From Nitrospirales bacterium LBB_01 (GTDB lineage Bacteria > Nitrospirota > Thermodesulfovibrionia > Thermodesulfovibrionales > Magnetobacteriaceae), in contig CP049016.1 of NCBI GenBank assembly GCA_004376055.2, positions 558,001 through 622,000 on the forward strand: a stretch of DNA of 64,000 nucleotides. The letters run 5' to 3'. The notes beneath the pieces were generated by a model. The model did not search any database. It saw only the letters and a list, made by a program, of their open reading frames with translations, and was not told the DNA's origin. Positions 44,417-52,745 of the stretch are shown one piece after another; position 1 is the stretch's first letter, and every line of letters starts with the position of its first letter. The translations under genes were made by a program, and so were the position numbers.

Positions 44417-45478
44417 TCATGGTTTCTGGTGCTTATCAAAGTTGAAGTCGTAGGTGTTCCATGTTTTGCAGGATGGGCAGCGTCCCTCCCAGTCTGACGT
44501 CTCATGGTTACAGTTTAAGCAGTGATACGGGATTCTCAGCGCTCTCTTAAGCCCTATAACTTTTAGAAACTCTGCGGCTGCTTTTTCACAATCGTTCCTT
44601 CGTAAGTGGAGGCTCCCCTTTATCTTATGCACCTCAGAGTATGTGGATGTGCCGTCAAAGGAGTTGAAAATATCCAGCGCTTCGTCAAGCATTTCAAGAC
44701 GATAGTAGAGTTTGCCAAGAAAAAGCTTTATAGCATCAGCATCAGGCCTGTCAGAAAGGGCGTTTTTATATATTCGGATAAGCCGCGACGGTTCGCTCTC
44801 ATTTATAAGTAAATCCTCAAGCCGTGCAAGGATTATCAAAGAGTTTGTTTCCTTGTGAACCTTTTCAAGATAATTTATACCAGCCTCTGTGTTGCCCTCA
44901 AGCAAAAACACCTCAGCAAGCCCAAGATGAGCAGGAATGAAAGACTTATCATACTTTATCACATCCTTAAATATCTTCCCTGCTTTTTCAATTTCGGAGT
45001 TTTCCAGAGACTGCCTGCCGTACTCATATTCATAACCATGTAGAATTCTCTGTTGAGCCTCCTTTTGGGAATCATTATCAGGCAGATTCTTAATTATTGT
45101 TTTTTGCAGACGAATAAGCTCATCCCATCGTGACTGTTGCTCAAATATCTCGTGTTTTTTGCACATGACAAGGTTGTTATTGGTCTCAAACGCTGGAATT
45201 TTATCGGTCGTTTCCACTGCTCCCTGAGACATTTCCTCTTTTTTGCGTTTCTTTTGCGCTAACTTTGATTGAATATAGTTTTTAGTGTCGCGTATAAAGA
45301 AAATCACAAACATAATGATAGCCCCGATTACAGTAGAGATTGCCATAAGGGCTATTAAGGGAAGGTCATAGGCAAGTTCTTTTGTAATGTGCAGTCTTAC
45401 AGAGTGACTGTTGTAAATAGCAAGATAAAAAACACAGCACAACACAGAAAGAAACAATAACGATGTAAATCTTATCAT
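44417..45478 (-). CDS. LapA-LapB fusion: membrane anchor, TPR repeats and rubredoxin-type metal site
   Basis: 353 residues. The N-terminus has two membrane helices (about 4-22 and 40-62) with NSHSVRLHITKELAYDLPLI between, the DUF1049/LapA pattern. TPR-like helical repeats follow (about 100-310: AHLGLAEVFLLEGNTEAGIN, IKLFLGKLYYRLEMLDEALD). The C-terminus has CLNCNHETSDWEGRCPSCKT, the four-Cys rubredoxin-type domain of LapB/YciM. In E. coli, LapA and LapB are separate and control LpxC turnover with FtsH. Here they are one chain. It lies between uvrD-like and rsfS genes and overlaps rsfS by one nucleotide. Confidence 0.85.
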   Translation of the reverse strand: MIRFTSLLFLSVLCCVFYLAIYNSHSVRLHITKELAYDLPLIALMAISTVIGAIIMFVIFFIRDTKNYIQSKLAQKKRKKEEMSQGAVETTDKIPAFETNNNLVMCKKHEIFEQQSRWDELIRLQKTIIKNLPDNDSQKEAQQRILHGYEYEYGRQSLENSEIEKAGKIFKDVIKYDKSFIPAHLGLAEVFLLEGNTEAGINYLEKVHKETNSLIILARLEDLLINESEPSRLIRIYKNALSDRPDADAIKLFLGKLYYRLEMLDEALDIFNSFDGTSTYSEVHKIKGSLHLRRNDCEKAAAEFLKVIGLKRALRIPYHCLNCNHETSDWEGRCPSCKTWNTYDFNFDKHQKP

Positions 45479-45879
45479 TAGTTCAGAGACGCCGTATTGG
45501 GTTGCGAGGTATTATTAAAACTCACCCTGTGGGCGTCAAGCCAAAATCTCTCTAACTCGTAGTACGCTCTTGCCTCAGGATTAAAGATGTGAACCAGTAT
45601 GTCACCGTAGTCTAAAATAATCCAACTGTTGTTCCTTTGTCCCTCTATGTGCAGAGGTTTTATTTTATTTTCCCTTAGCTTACTTTCCACGCTATCTGAC
45701 AATGCCCTTATATGCGGCACTGAGTTTCCAGTACTAATAATAAAATAATCAGCTATCTGGGTTAGTCCTCTTAAATCCAACACTACGGTGTCCTCGCCCA
45801 TTTTCTCTGAAAGAGCCTCCACTACTGTCTTTAAATGTGTCTCAGTTTTTTCCAAATTACCCGCCTTTTTTGTCTGCAT
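45478..45879 (-). CDS. rsfS: Ribosomal silencing factor RsfS
   Basis: 133 residues with the RsfS/YbeB fold: VVEALSEKMGEDTVVLDLRG, ADYFIISTGNSVPHIRALSD, and WIILDYGDILVHIFNPEARA-YYELERFW. It binds L14 and stops subunit joining when nutrients are short. It lies 6 nt downstream of nadD, its usual partner in bacteria, so they are cotranscribed. Confidence 0.94.
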   Translation of the reverse strand: MQTKKAGNLEKTETHLKTVVEALSEKMGEDTVVLDLRGLTQIADYFIISTGNSVPHIRALSDSVESKLRENKIKPLHIEGQRNNSWIILDYGDILVHIFNPEARAYYELERFWLDAHRVSFNNTSQPNTASLN

Positions 45880-45885
45880 TTAACA

Positions 45886-46554
45886 TCACTCTGTGCTTTG
45901 CTCTCTATAGAGCCCCTTATGAATTATATACGATTGGACGTTTTCAGGCAAGAGGTATTTTACACTTTCCCCGCGGCTGATTAATTGCCTGATTTGGGTT
46001 GAGGAGATATCTATTGCGGTTACCTTTAGAAGGAATGCGTCTTTTTTGTGTTTTAGTTTAACTTTGGTTACATTTTTTGATGCGTAAAAGCTCAGAGCGT
46101 CAGCATCAACATAGGGGGACTTTAAAATTTCATTTTCATTAAGGGGCGGTCTTGTAAGAATTATAAAATTAACTGTTGAGATAACATCCAGAGCTTGATA
46201 CCAGTTAGGCAGATCCAAAAATGAATCCATTCCAAGTATAAAATAAAGGACGGCGTGGTCTCCGTAATCTTGAAGTAACTCCTTTAGCGTCCATATTGTG
46301 TAGGAAAGCCCCTGCCGTTTGCTCTCGATGTCTGAGACTTCAAAGCGTACGTTACTTTCTGCGGCAAGTCTGACCATTTCAAGTCTGTCATCAGACGGGG
46401 CAAGACCCTGCTTTTTTAGAGGTGGATTACAGGAGGGAATAAAAACCACTTTTTCCAATGAAAAAGCGGTCAAAACCTCCTCTGCCGCCCTGAGATGCCC
46501 GTAGTGGACAGGATTGAAGGTGCCGCCAAATAGCCCTATACTCCTTAATTGCAA
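45886..46554 (-). CDS. nadD: Nicotinate-nucleotide adenylyltransferase
   Basis: 222 residues. The nucleotidyltransferase motif GLFGGTFNPVHYGHL with HxGH (positions about 17-20) and the C-terminal SSTQIRQLISRGES are clear. It makes deamido-NAD from nicotinate mononucleotide. The ATG at 46554 is followed by the rsfS gene after the stop; only 42 nt separate it from the CBM48 gene upstream. Confidence 0.95.
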   Translation of the reverse strand: MQLRSIGLFGGTFNPVHYGHLRAAEEVLTAFSLEKVVFIPSCNPPLKKQGLAPSDDRLEMVRLAAESNVRFEVSDIESKRQGLSYTIWTLKELLQDYGDHAVLYFILGMDSFLDLPNWYQALDVISTVNFIILTRPPLNENEILKSPYVDADALSFYASKNVTKVKLKHKKDAFLLKVTAIDISSTQIRQLISRGESVKYLLPENVQSYIIHKGLYREQSTE

Positions 46555-46595
46555 AACATTCCTTTTTAAAAATCAGTTTTTCGTGGTTAATTTTT

Positions 46596-46949
46596 TCAAT
46601 CTCTGTATAACTCCACTATTGAGTTTTCAAAATTACCCAGACAGCTTTTTTCGTATCTGTCAGCATTCCAATCGTTTTCCCAACGCTCCCCGTCTATCAG
46701 AAACTTGTACGGATGTTCCGTTTCCGCTTCTAATTCAACAGTGACCGAAAAAATGCCGTTTTTATCTTTTTTAAGTGGTGTGGCCTCCGTATCCCAATCG
46801 TTAAAGTCACCGGTTAAAGTTACTTTTTGAGCGTTTTCCGTAGCCTCCCTTGGCAGCATAAACGTAACTTTGCAGATGTTGGTTCCCTCGATATATTGTT
46901 TTGTAAGCCGAGTTAACTCCGGCTCATTTACCTTTATTGCTTCTTTCAT
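46596..46949 (-). CDS. Stand-alone CBM48/isoamylase N-terminal-like domain
   Basis: 117 residues. The domain is seen as VTFMLPREATENAQKVTLTG, DFNDWDTEATPLKKDKNGIF and YKFLIDGERWENDWNADRYE, the carbohydrate-binding early-set fold of glycogen branching enzymes and AMPK beta. No catalytic domain follows. Such single-domain proteins may bind glycogen or partner proteins. The ATG at 46949 has GGGAGGTC upstream. It begins the nadD-rsfS-lapAB run on the minus strand. Confidence 0.85.
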   Translation of the reverse strand: MKEAIKVNEPELTRLTKQYIEGTNICKVTFMLPREATENAQKVTLTGDFNDWDTEATPLKKDKNGIFSVTVELEAETEHPYKFLIDGERWENDWNADRYEKSCLGNFENSIVELYRD

Positions 46950-47035
46950 CAGAGACCTCCCACACACCTAAGGGTATCAAGCCTTACAGCTTCGTACTTT
47001 TATTGTAACACGATAAGAGATATAAAATATAATTA

Positions 47036-47247
47036 ATTGCCTATGCAGTTAGCTCCGCAAATAAAAAAATGGATTCCTGCCTTCGCAGGAATGACAAGAA
47101 AAAAAGGAATGACAAAAAAAAGAAATGGCCCCCTTGTCATTCCCGCCGTTTCCATTGTCATTCCCGCCTACGAGCGGGAATCCAGTCCTTTTAACTGTAT
47201 CATTTGCTGACTGAAAAAAATCTACAGGAGTTAACTCAATAAGCATT
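47036..47247. mobile_element. Miniature inverted-repeat element, copy 3
   Basis: Same ends and hairpins as copy 2, with one extra 19-20 bp block near 47150 that repeats GTCATTCCCGCC. The flanking 8-bp words TATAATTA (47028-47035) and TAGAATTA (47248-47255) match at seven of eight bases, so the target duplication has decayed slightly. It lies between the CBM48 gene and cobT. Confidence 0.8.
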
Positions 47248-47268
47248 TAGAATTATTTATAAAGATTA

Positions 47269-47330
47269 ATCCGCAGATGACACAGATAAGCGCAGATGAG
47301 AAAAATATAAATCTGCAGAAAAACCTTATT
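47269..47330. repeat. Short dispersed ATCCGCAGAT-type repeat
   Basis: ATCCGCAGATGACACAGATA followed by AGCGCAGATGAG beside copy 3 is related to the complement of the block at about 24950-24985. These GCAGAT-based repeats occur widely in bacterial intergenic regions. No gene is seen. Confidence 0.35.
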
Positions 47331-47348
47331 TAAAGACGCTAAATATTG

Positions 47349-48419
47349 TCACCCTTTATGAATATCTTTATCAGTGTCAGAAACCATAGCCTCAGCAAAA
47401 GTTGCCATCTCTCTGTAAATCTTAAGCGAGGCATCCAAAACTGTCATGGCAAGTGCTGCTCCAGTTCCCTCACCTAGTCTCATGTTAAAGTCAAAAAGCG
47501 GCTCAACTCCCATGAAATTTAAAAGAGGTCTGTGTCCACCCTCCTGAGACATGTGGCTGCCTATAAGATATGCCGACACACGCTTGTCTAACAGACAGGC
47601 TATCGCAGCTCCCGCTGACGATATAAACCCATCCACCACTACCGGTATTCCAACGGATGCCGCCCCTATGCAGAGTCCTGCAATCCCGCCTATTTCAGCT
47701 CCGCCCACTTTTGAAAGCACATCAAGGGCGTCATGTTTGTCAGGTTTATTTACTGCAATAGCAGTTTCTATGGCTTTTACTTTCTTAGCAAGCGCCGCAT
47801 CGTCTATTCCCGTGCCGCGGCTTGTAACGGCCTGAGGCGATAGTCCGGTAAGCACTGAGGTTATTGCAGAAGAAGGGGTTGTGTTTCCTATTCCCATGTC
47901 GCCCGTGCCAAATAACTGATAACCTTTTTCAGCATACTCAAGAGCCAGCGCTATTCCTGCCTCAACTGTCCTTGCTGCCTCATCTTTGCTCATAGCAGGC
48001 CCCTTACACATATTCTTTGTGCCTGAGACCACCTTTTTATCTATCAGACCTGGACAGTCCTTAAAAACGTGGTTGACCCCCATGTCTATTACAAAAACAT
48101 CAGCGCCGGCATGTCTGGCTAAAACATTTATACCTGCCCCTCCCCTTAAAAAATTAAACACCATCTGAGGGGTCACCTCTGAGGGATACGCCGACACTCC
48201 CTCCTCAACCACTCCGTGATCTCCGGCAAACACAAAGACGGCCTTCTTTGGCATCTCAGGCATATCCGTCTGATATATGGCACAGAGCCGTTTAGCAAAA
48301 TCCTCAAGTTTCCCCAGAGAGCCTCTCGGTTTGGTTAAGCTATCGAGCCTCTCTTGTGATAATTTTATGTATTTATCATCTAATGGCTTTATTTTGGCAG
48401 TTGCTTCTGAAATTGTCAT
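47349..48419 (-). CDS. cobT: Nicotinate-nucleotide-dimethylbenzimidazole phosphoribosyltransferase
   Basis: 356 residues, full length. Signatures are LTKPRGSLGKLEDFAKRL, VFAGDHGVVEEGVSAYPSEV, GTGDMGIGNTTPSSAI and GSHMSQEGGHRPLLNFMG, with the catalytic Glu near the end in RLGEGTGAALAM. It activates the lower ligand of cobalamin. No other cobalamin genes and no cobalamin riboswitch are visible in the 92-nt gap upstream. Confidence 0.96.
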   Translation of the reverse strand: MTISEATAKIKPLDDKYIKLSQERLDSLTKPRGSLGKLEDFAKRLCAIYQTDMPEMPKKAVFVFAGDHGVVEEGVSAYPSEVTPQMVFNFLRGGAGINVLARHAGADVFVIDMGVNHVFKDCPGLIDKKVVSGTKNMCKGPAMSKDEAARTVEAGIALALEYAEKGYQLFGTGDMGIGNTTPSSAITSVLTGLSPQAVTSRGTGIDDAALAKKVKAIETAIAVNKPDKHDALDVLSKVGGAEIGGIAGLCIGAASVGIPVVVDGFISSAGAAIACLLDKRVSAYLIGSHMSQEGGHRPLLNFMGVEPLFDFNMRLGEGTGAALAMTVLDASLKIYREMATFAEAMVSDTDKDIHKG

Positions 48420-48476
48420 TAATGCTTAAGTCCTCCATTTTGAAGAGAATATTGTGTGAGGTTCAACTCGCAAGCT

Positions 48477-48498
48477 GCCCCCCTTTTAAAAGGGGGGC
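48477..48498. terminator. Perfect GC-rich palindrome between dsbC-like gene and cobT
   Basis: GCCCCCCTTTT at 48477-48487 is followed by its exact reverse complement AAAAGGGGGGC at 48488-48498, giving a 22-nt perfect inverted repeat just after the dsbC-like stop. It has no T tract on either strand, so termination would be weak; it may also be a mobile or protein-binding palindrome. Confidence 0.45.
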
Positions 48499-48511
48499 AT
48501 GAACGAAGAAT

Positions 48512-49294
48512 TTATTTGTTGCTATCCTGCTTTGCGGGGGCTTTCTCATCCTCATGCTTGTCAGGAGTTTTAGCAGGTGCTTGTTCCTCCGGCTCACCAA
48601 GATACTTGTTGATAAGCGGGATGTTAGCGCCTTGAACCGGTTCACCGTTAACAATCAGAAATGGGGTGCCAGAGTTTGACACTCCAACCTTGTCACCAAC
48701 TTTGCGATATTCCTTTAACATCTCCTCTACTTTATCATCATTACATACAGCGATTTCTTTGTCGTCATATTTACCATCCATAACGTCGTAAAAAGTCTTA
48801 ATTTTGTCCTTAGCACAGAGAATAAACTTTGCTTTCTTTTCTGCGTTAGGATGCAATTGGACTAATGGGTACAGGAAAACATAACGGGTAATATCTTTTT
48901 TAGTCCTTAAGAAGGCATCGGCGCGTCTGCAAAACGGGCAGTCAGGGTCGGTGAATTCAACAACGATATTTTTACCGTCGCCAATTTTCATACCCTTTTC
49001 AAATGGAATATTCTTTACACGATCCTTTATGACTGCCATTAAACTTGCCGATGTCAGATTCTTGCCGTCATTCATCCGCATCTCGCCTAAGATTAAAATA
49101 CCAGTTGCAGGGTCAAAATAAACAATCTCAGATCCCGCCAGAATCTCGTAAACTCCCTTAACTGGGGATTCCTTTATTGAGTCGTATTTAACCTGTGGAA
49201 ATGACTTTTTAAACGCCTCCTCAGGTGTTTCTGCACTGCAATATGCCGCAAGGGCTAAGAAAACACCGAGAAAAATAAGCAGTTTTTTTAACAC
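48512..49294 (-). CDS. Periplasmic DsbC/DsbG-type thiol-disulfide protein
   Basis: 260 residues: signal peptide (1-20, cleavage before ETPEEAF), N-terminal dimerisation-like domain (about 25-90), then a thioredoxin fold with the active site CPFC (Cys119, Cys122) and cis-Pro in NSGTPFLIVNG. A second Cys pair (ILCAKDK and IAVCNDD, about 154 and 179) matches the DsbC disulfide. The last 25 residues are a Lys/Glu/Ala/Pro-rich tail. It isomerises or reduces disulfides in the periplasm. Confidence 0.9.
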   Translation of the reverse strand: MLKKLLIFLGVFLALAAYCSAETPEEAFKKSFPQVKYDSIKESPVKGVYEILAGSEIVYFDPATGILILGEMRMNDGKNLTSASLMAVIKDRVKNIPFEKGMKIGDGKNIVVEFTDPDCPFCRRADAFLRTKKDITRYVFLYPLVQLHPNAEKKAKFILCAKDKIKTFYDVMDGKYDDKEIAVCNDDKVEEMLKEYRKVGDKVGVSNSGTPFLIVNGEPVQGANIPLINKYLGEPEEQAPAKTPDKHEDEKAPAKQDSNK

Positions 49295-49363
49295 TTTTTT
49301 CTTCTCCGTTAGTTTGTTATTTTTAAGCCTTTAAAAAGGCCATTATGTGATACAATTATACTC

Positions 49364-49487
49364 ATACCGAGTTGCAGTCTGAAGTATAACAAGGCGGCAA
49401 GGCAAAAGCGACGCAGGCGTACTTGTAGTACGTTGAGGAGCTTTTGATGATGCCAACAAAGTTAGGCGATAGAATGTAACTTGGTAT
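49364..49487. repeat. Dispersed 125-bp repeat, copy B, at the 3' end of htpG
   Basis: Carries the same blocks as 22836-22963, with clearer inverted ends: ATACCGAGTTGCAGTC on the left against the complement of GAATGTAACTTGGTAT on the right. The right end reaches the htpG stop codon. No direct repeat was established. Confidence 0.75.
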
Positions 49488-51391
49488 CAAGTGCTTTTCA
49501 TATCCTTAACCATCAGCTCTGATACCATAGAAGCAAACAACTGGGAATCCTTCGGCCTGCTCCCTTCTAAAACCAATGCCTGATTGTAGAGCATATCAAT
49601 GTACTTAGGGAGTTTCTCACTTTTCTGATCGTGCTCAAAAAGCTCATTCATTGCCTCAATAAGAGGATGTGTCGGATTAAGCTCAAAGATTTTCTTTGTG
49701 TTGGGAACATCTTTGCCCATAGAGCGGAAAAGTCGTTCCATGTTAGCATCCATAGCTCCCTCATCACCAACAAGGCAGCACGGGGAGTCTTTCAGTCTGC
49801 CAGAAAACCGCGCCTCTTTTACATCGCCCTTAAGCCGCGTGGAGATTAAATCCAACAGCTTTTTGTACTTCTTCTCACTCTCTTTCTTTTCCTCCTCTTT
49901 AGCCTTATCCAGTGTGATATCGCCTCTCAGTGCCGATTTAAAGTCTTTATCTCCGTACTGAAACCCTGTAAAAATCATATCGTCTATCTCATCAAGCAGA
50001 ATCAGCACCTCATAGCCCTTCTCTTTAAAAGTCTCCAGATAAGGGGAATGGATAGCGTCTTCAAAATCCGTAGCCGTCATGTAGTAGATGTCCTTCTGGT
50101 CTTCTTTCATGTTTGCCGTGTAATCTTTAAGAGTAGTGTATTTACCGGTTTCAGTGGCGGTAGAGCTAAAAAGAAGCAGATCAGCCACAGTCTCTCGTTT
50201 TTCATAACTAAAGTGTATGCCCTCTTTAAGGATTCGTCCGAATTGCTTATAAAATCCCAGATATTTGTCAAACTCATTTTGTTTCATATCCGAGAGAGAG
50301 TCACTCACCTTTTTCGTCAGATTTTTGTTGATAACCTCAATTTGCCGGTTGTTTTGCAGGATTTCTCTGGAAACATTCAGCGGCAAATCTGAGGAATCTA
50401 CCACTCCTTTTACAAATCGCAAATACTGAGGAATCAGCTCCTCGCAGTGTTCCATAATTTGAACTCGTCTTACGTAGAGCATAGGGCCGTACTTGAAATC
50501 CTTATAGAAAATATCAAACGGCATCCTTGAGGGTATAAACAAAAGGGCTGTAAACTCCGTTGTACCCTCAGCCTTATAGTGAATAACTTTTGTGGGGTCA
50601 GTAAAGTCGTGAGCAACGTGTTTGTAAAACTCGTTGTACTCGGACTCTGTTATCTCAGACTTATCCCTAAGCCAGATGGCTTTTTGGGAATTAAGTTTCT
50701 CCTCCTCAGTAACGGTATATTTCTTGCCCTTGTCAATTTCACTTTCCTTTTGCCGCTCCACGTCCATTACAACAGGATAGTCAATGTAGTCGGAGTACTT
50801 TGTAACGATACGTCTAAGTTCATACTCTGTGAGATATTTCTCTTTTTCCTCTTCTTTTATGTAGAGTATTACATCAGTTCCGCGTGTTGCTTTTTCAGTG
50901 TCTTCAACAGTAAATGTGCCGTCTGCCGTAGATTCCCAACGAACGCAGTCGTTGGTGCCGGCTTTTTTTGAAATCAGCACAACCCTGTCTGCTACCATAA
51001 ACGAGGAGTAAAACCCAACGCCAAACTGCCCTATCATCTCTGTGGAGTCATCAGGGGATTTCTCTTTTAGTTTTGCCAAAAACTCCATAGTTCCTGAGCG
51101 GGCAATAGTGCCAAGCTCTCGTATGCCCTCCTCTTTATTCATGCCTATACCATTGTCGCTTATCGTAAGCGTACCGGCCGCTTTATCTATAGACAATTTA
51201 ATTTTCCACTCGCCGCCGTCTTTTTGAATATCTGCATTAGTCAACGACTCGTAGCGGGCCTTATCTATAGCGTCTGAGGCATTAGAGATAAGCTCACGCA
51301 GAAAAACCTCTTTGTGTGAGTACAGCGAATGGATCATTAAATCCAACAGCTGATTTACCTCTGTTTTAAACTCTAAAATTTCCTTTGTCAC
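49487..51391 (-). CDS. htpG: Hsp90 family chaperone HtpG
   Basis: 634 residues from GTG at 51391; AGGAGGT lies 9 nt before it. Motifs are LRELISNASDAIDKARYE (ATP-binding Glu/Asn), DNGIGM, GQFGVGFYSSFMVAD and GTDVILYI in the ATPase domain, then the middle-domain SREILQNNRQI and a normal C-terminal domain ending near KYIDMLYNQALVLEGSRPKD. It is a cytosolic chaperone. The stop overlaps the edge of repeat copy B. No CIRCE box is visible upstream. Confidence 0.96.
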   Translation of the reverse strand: MTKEILEFKTEVNQLLDLMIHSLYSHKEVFLRELISNASDAIDKARYESLTNADIQKDGGEWKIKLSIDKAAGTLTISDNGIGMNKEEGIRELGTIARSGTMEFLAKLKEKSPDDSTEMIGQFGVGFYSSFMVADRVVLISKKAGTNDCVRWESTADGTFTVEDTEKATRGTDVILYIKEEEKEKYLTEYELRRIVTKYSDYIDYPVVMDVERQKESEIDKGKKYTVTEEEKLNSQKAIWLRDKSEITESEYNEFYKHVAHDFTDPTKVIHYKAEGTTEFTALLFIPSRMPFDIFYKDFKYGPMLYVRRVQIMEHCEELIPQYLRFVKGVVDSSDLPLNVSREILQNNRQIEVINKNLTKKVSDSLSDMKQNEFDKYLGFYKQFGRILKEGIHFSYEKRETVADLLLFSSTATETGKYTTLKDYTANMKEDQKDIYYMTATDFEDAIHSPYLETFKEKGYEVLILLDEIDDMIFTGFQYGDKDFKSALRGDITLDKAKEEEKKESEKKYKKLLDLISTRLKGDVKEARFSGRLKDSPCCLVGDEGAMDANMERLFRSMGKDVPNTKKIFELNPTHPLIEAMNELFEHDQKSEKLPKYIDMLYNQALVLEGSRPKDSQLFASMVSELMVKDMKST

Positions 51392-51605
51392 TACTGCAAT
51401 ACCTCCTGTCACAATGTTCTCAGGGAAAGCGTTTGAAGCTGACCATATCCCCCGACAAACCCTATTCTAACTGGATTTATGGGAAAATATCAATATGTCT
51501 TTGGATTTGGTAGTGTCTCTGTTTAAAAGTTTATTACTTATTCTTTTGAATTTATAATTTTAAATTATGATACTATCGGTTGCCAAAATTCTCACTCTTT
51601 ATTTC

Positions 51606-52124
51606 TTATAACAACTCAAATATGGTAGTTAAATCTTTATAACTTGGGTTTCTCCACATAAAAACATACAAAAGATTGTTAATATTATTGTTTTCTTGAA
51701 ACGTTTCATTAATATTAACAATTGATTTACCTTCTTCCTTCCATTTAATCTCTAAACCAACTGAAAATGCAACAATTGCATTTAAAAATACATAATCACC
51801 ATTATCATTTCCCTCTAAAATTTGAATAGGTTTTAATCTGTTAAACTATGAAGCTATTGAAGCCCCCTTTTTTGAAGGTGAAGGATTATTATCTTTCATA
51901 TCATGAATATGGTTTGATGAATGTAAATCAATACACGCTGATGCTAATGCCGTATATAATAAATGTGCATCCAATCTTGTCTTACACGTAAGTTTACTTT
52001 CATATTCTTTGTGTGTTTTTGCACATGCCCCCATAAATAAATGTATACGATTTTTAGTTTTTTCATTTGTTAATATTTGTTTAGCTTTTTCACTGAAATA
52101 TAATTTATTTATAATACTATCCAT
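51606..52124 (-). pseudogene. Unknown gene broken by an in-frame amber codon
   Basis: From the ATG at 52124 the frame reads MDSIINKLYFSEKAKQILTN to KKGASIAS, then TAG at 51846-51848, and continues in the same frame as FNRLKPIQILEGNDNGDYVF and LNAIVAFSVGLEIKWKEEGK, INNLLYVFMWRNPSYKDLTT to TAA at 51606-51608. The second part has no start or ribosome site of its own but clear protein character, so the gene was once 172 residues. The AT-rich codon use differs from neighbours. It follows the 69-residue gene directly. I do not recognise the family. The amber codon is a mutation or, less likely, is read through. Confidence 0.65.
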
Positions 52125-52126
52125 AA

Positions 52127-52336
52127 CTATTTTTTATTATTTTCAAAAAAAGATTTATATAATCCAGTTACTACTGTTTTGATTAACTCATCGTCGGGCA
52201 TCATATCTGCTACACCATTATTTACTGTAGCATGTGTCGCTGCATTATTCCCAAAATTAACTAAAGATGCAGCTATATCTCTTTCACTAGTATCTAAAAA
52301 ATCAAAATCATTGGCACTATACAACTTTTCATTCAT
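52127..52336 (-). CDS. Small unknown protein of an AT-rich gene pair
   Basis: 69 residues, no helix for the membrane: MNEKLYSANDFDFLDTSERD, then IAASLVNFGNNAATHATVNN and ELIKTVVTGLYKSFFENN. No family recognised. It has a good Shine-Dalgarno (GGAGGGA) and a strong consensus promoter 70 nt upstream. The next gene starts 3 nt after its stop. Base composition is much lower in GC than the flanks, a sign of transfer. Confidence 0.6.
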   Translation of the reverse strand: MNEKLYSANDFDFLDTSERDIAASLVNFGNNAATHATVNNGVADMMPDDELIKTVVTGLYKSFFENNKK

Positions 52337-52404
52337 ACTCCCTCCTTTTTCGTGTCTTTTTTAAAGTTATTTATAAAAATCTTTCACCTATTGCGTCCTA
52401 GTTT

Positions 52405-52433
52405 ATTATATTTAGTCATTTTCTTATTGTCAA
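52405..52433 (-). promoter_or_regulatory. Perfect consensus sigma-70 promoter of the AT-rich pair
   Basis: On the minus strand TTGACA (52428-52433), spacer 17, TATAAT (52405-52410). Both hexamers are perfect. The start would be near 52398, about 60 nt before the first ATG at 52336. Confidence 0.65.
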
Positions 52434-52680
52434 GTGCATCATTTTGAAATTTATAGTAATTTAGGCAACTTATCTTAATCATTTTAGTTAAATTCACTTT
52501 GTTTTTTGCTACTATTCAACGATAAGAATAATGGCAGCTTTGTGGGTTATTCTTTAGGTTGTTTAGGAGTTAACTCAATAGGCATTAAGAAAAATTATTT
52601 TTTAAATTGATACAATACATTGGATTCTTTTCACAAATAGAAAAAGGGCTTTCTATACCTTTAAGAAAAATATGTTATCA
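52434..52680. other. AT-rich non-coding stretch with a possible solo miniature-element end
   Basis: No gene is visible. At 52565-52586 GGAGTTAACTCAATAGGCAT(TA) is nearly identical to the right end of the miniature elements, with no matching left end nearby. The rest is AT-rich, and a candidate promoter for the next plus-strand gene may lie here but none is convincing. Confidence 0.4.
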
Positions 52681-52745
52681 TAAAATTGTCTGATAGTCAG
52701 ACAGTGGTTAGGGTTATAAATAAAATTGTTACATGGCGGGAAGAA

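Noticed and set aside
46911-46924. GAGTTAACTCCGGC inside the CBM48 gene
   Set aside because: It is a coding segment of the CBM48 protein and has no other element features.
48420-48511. Possible cobalamin riboswitch near cobT
   Set aside because: The gap upstream of cobT is only 92 nt and holds a simple palindrome; no B12-box sequence is visible.
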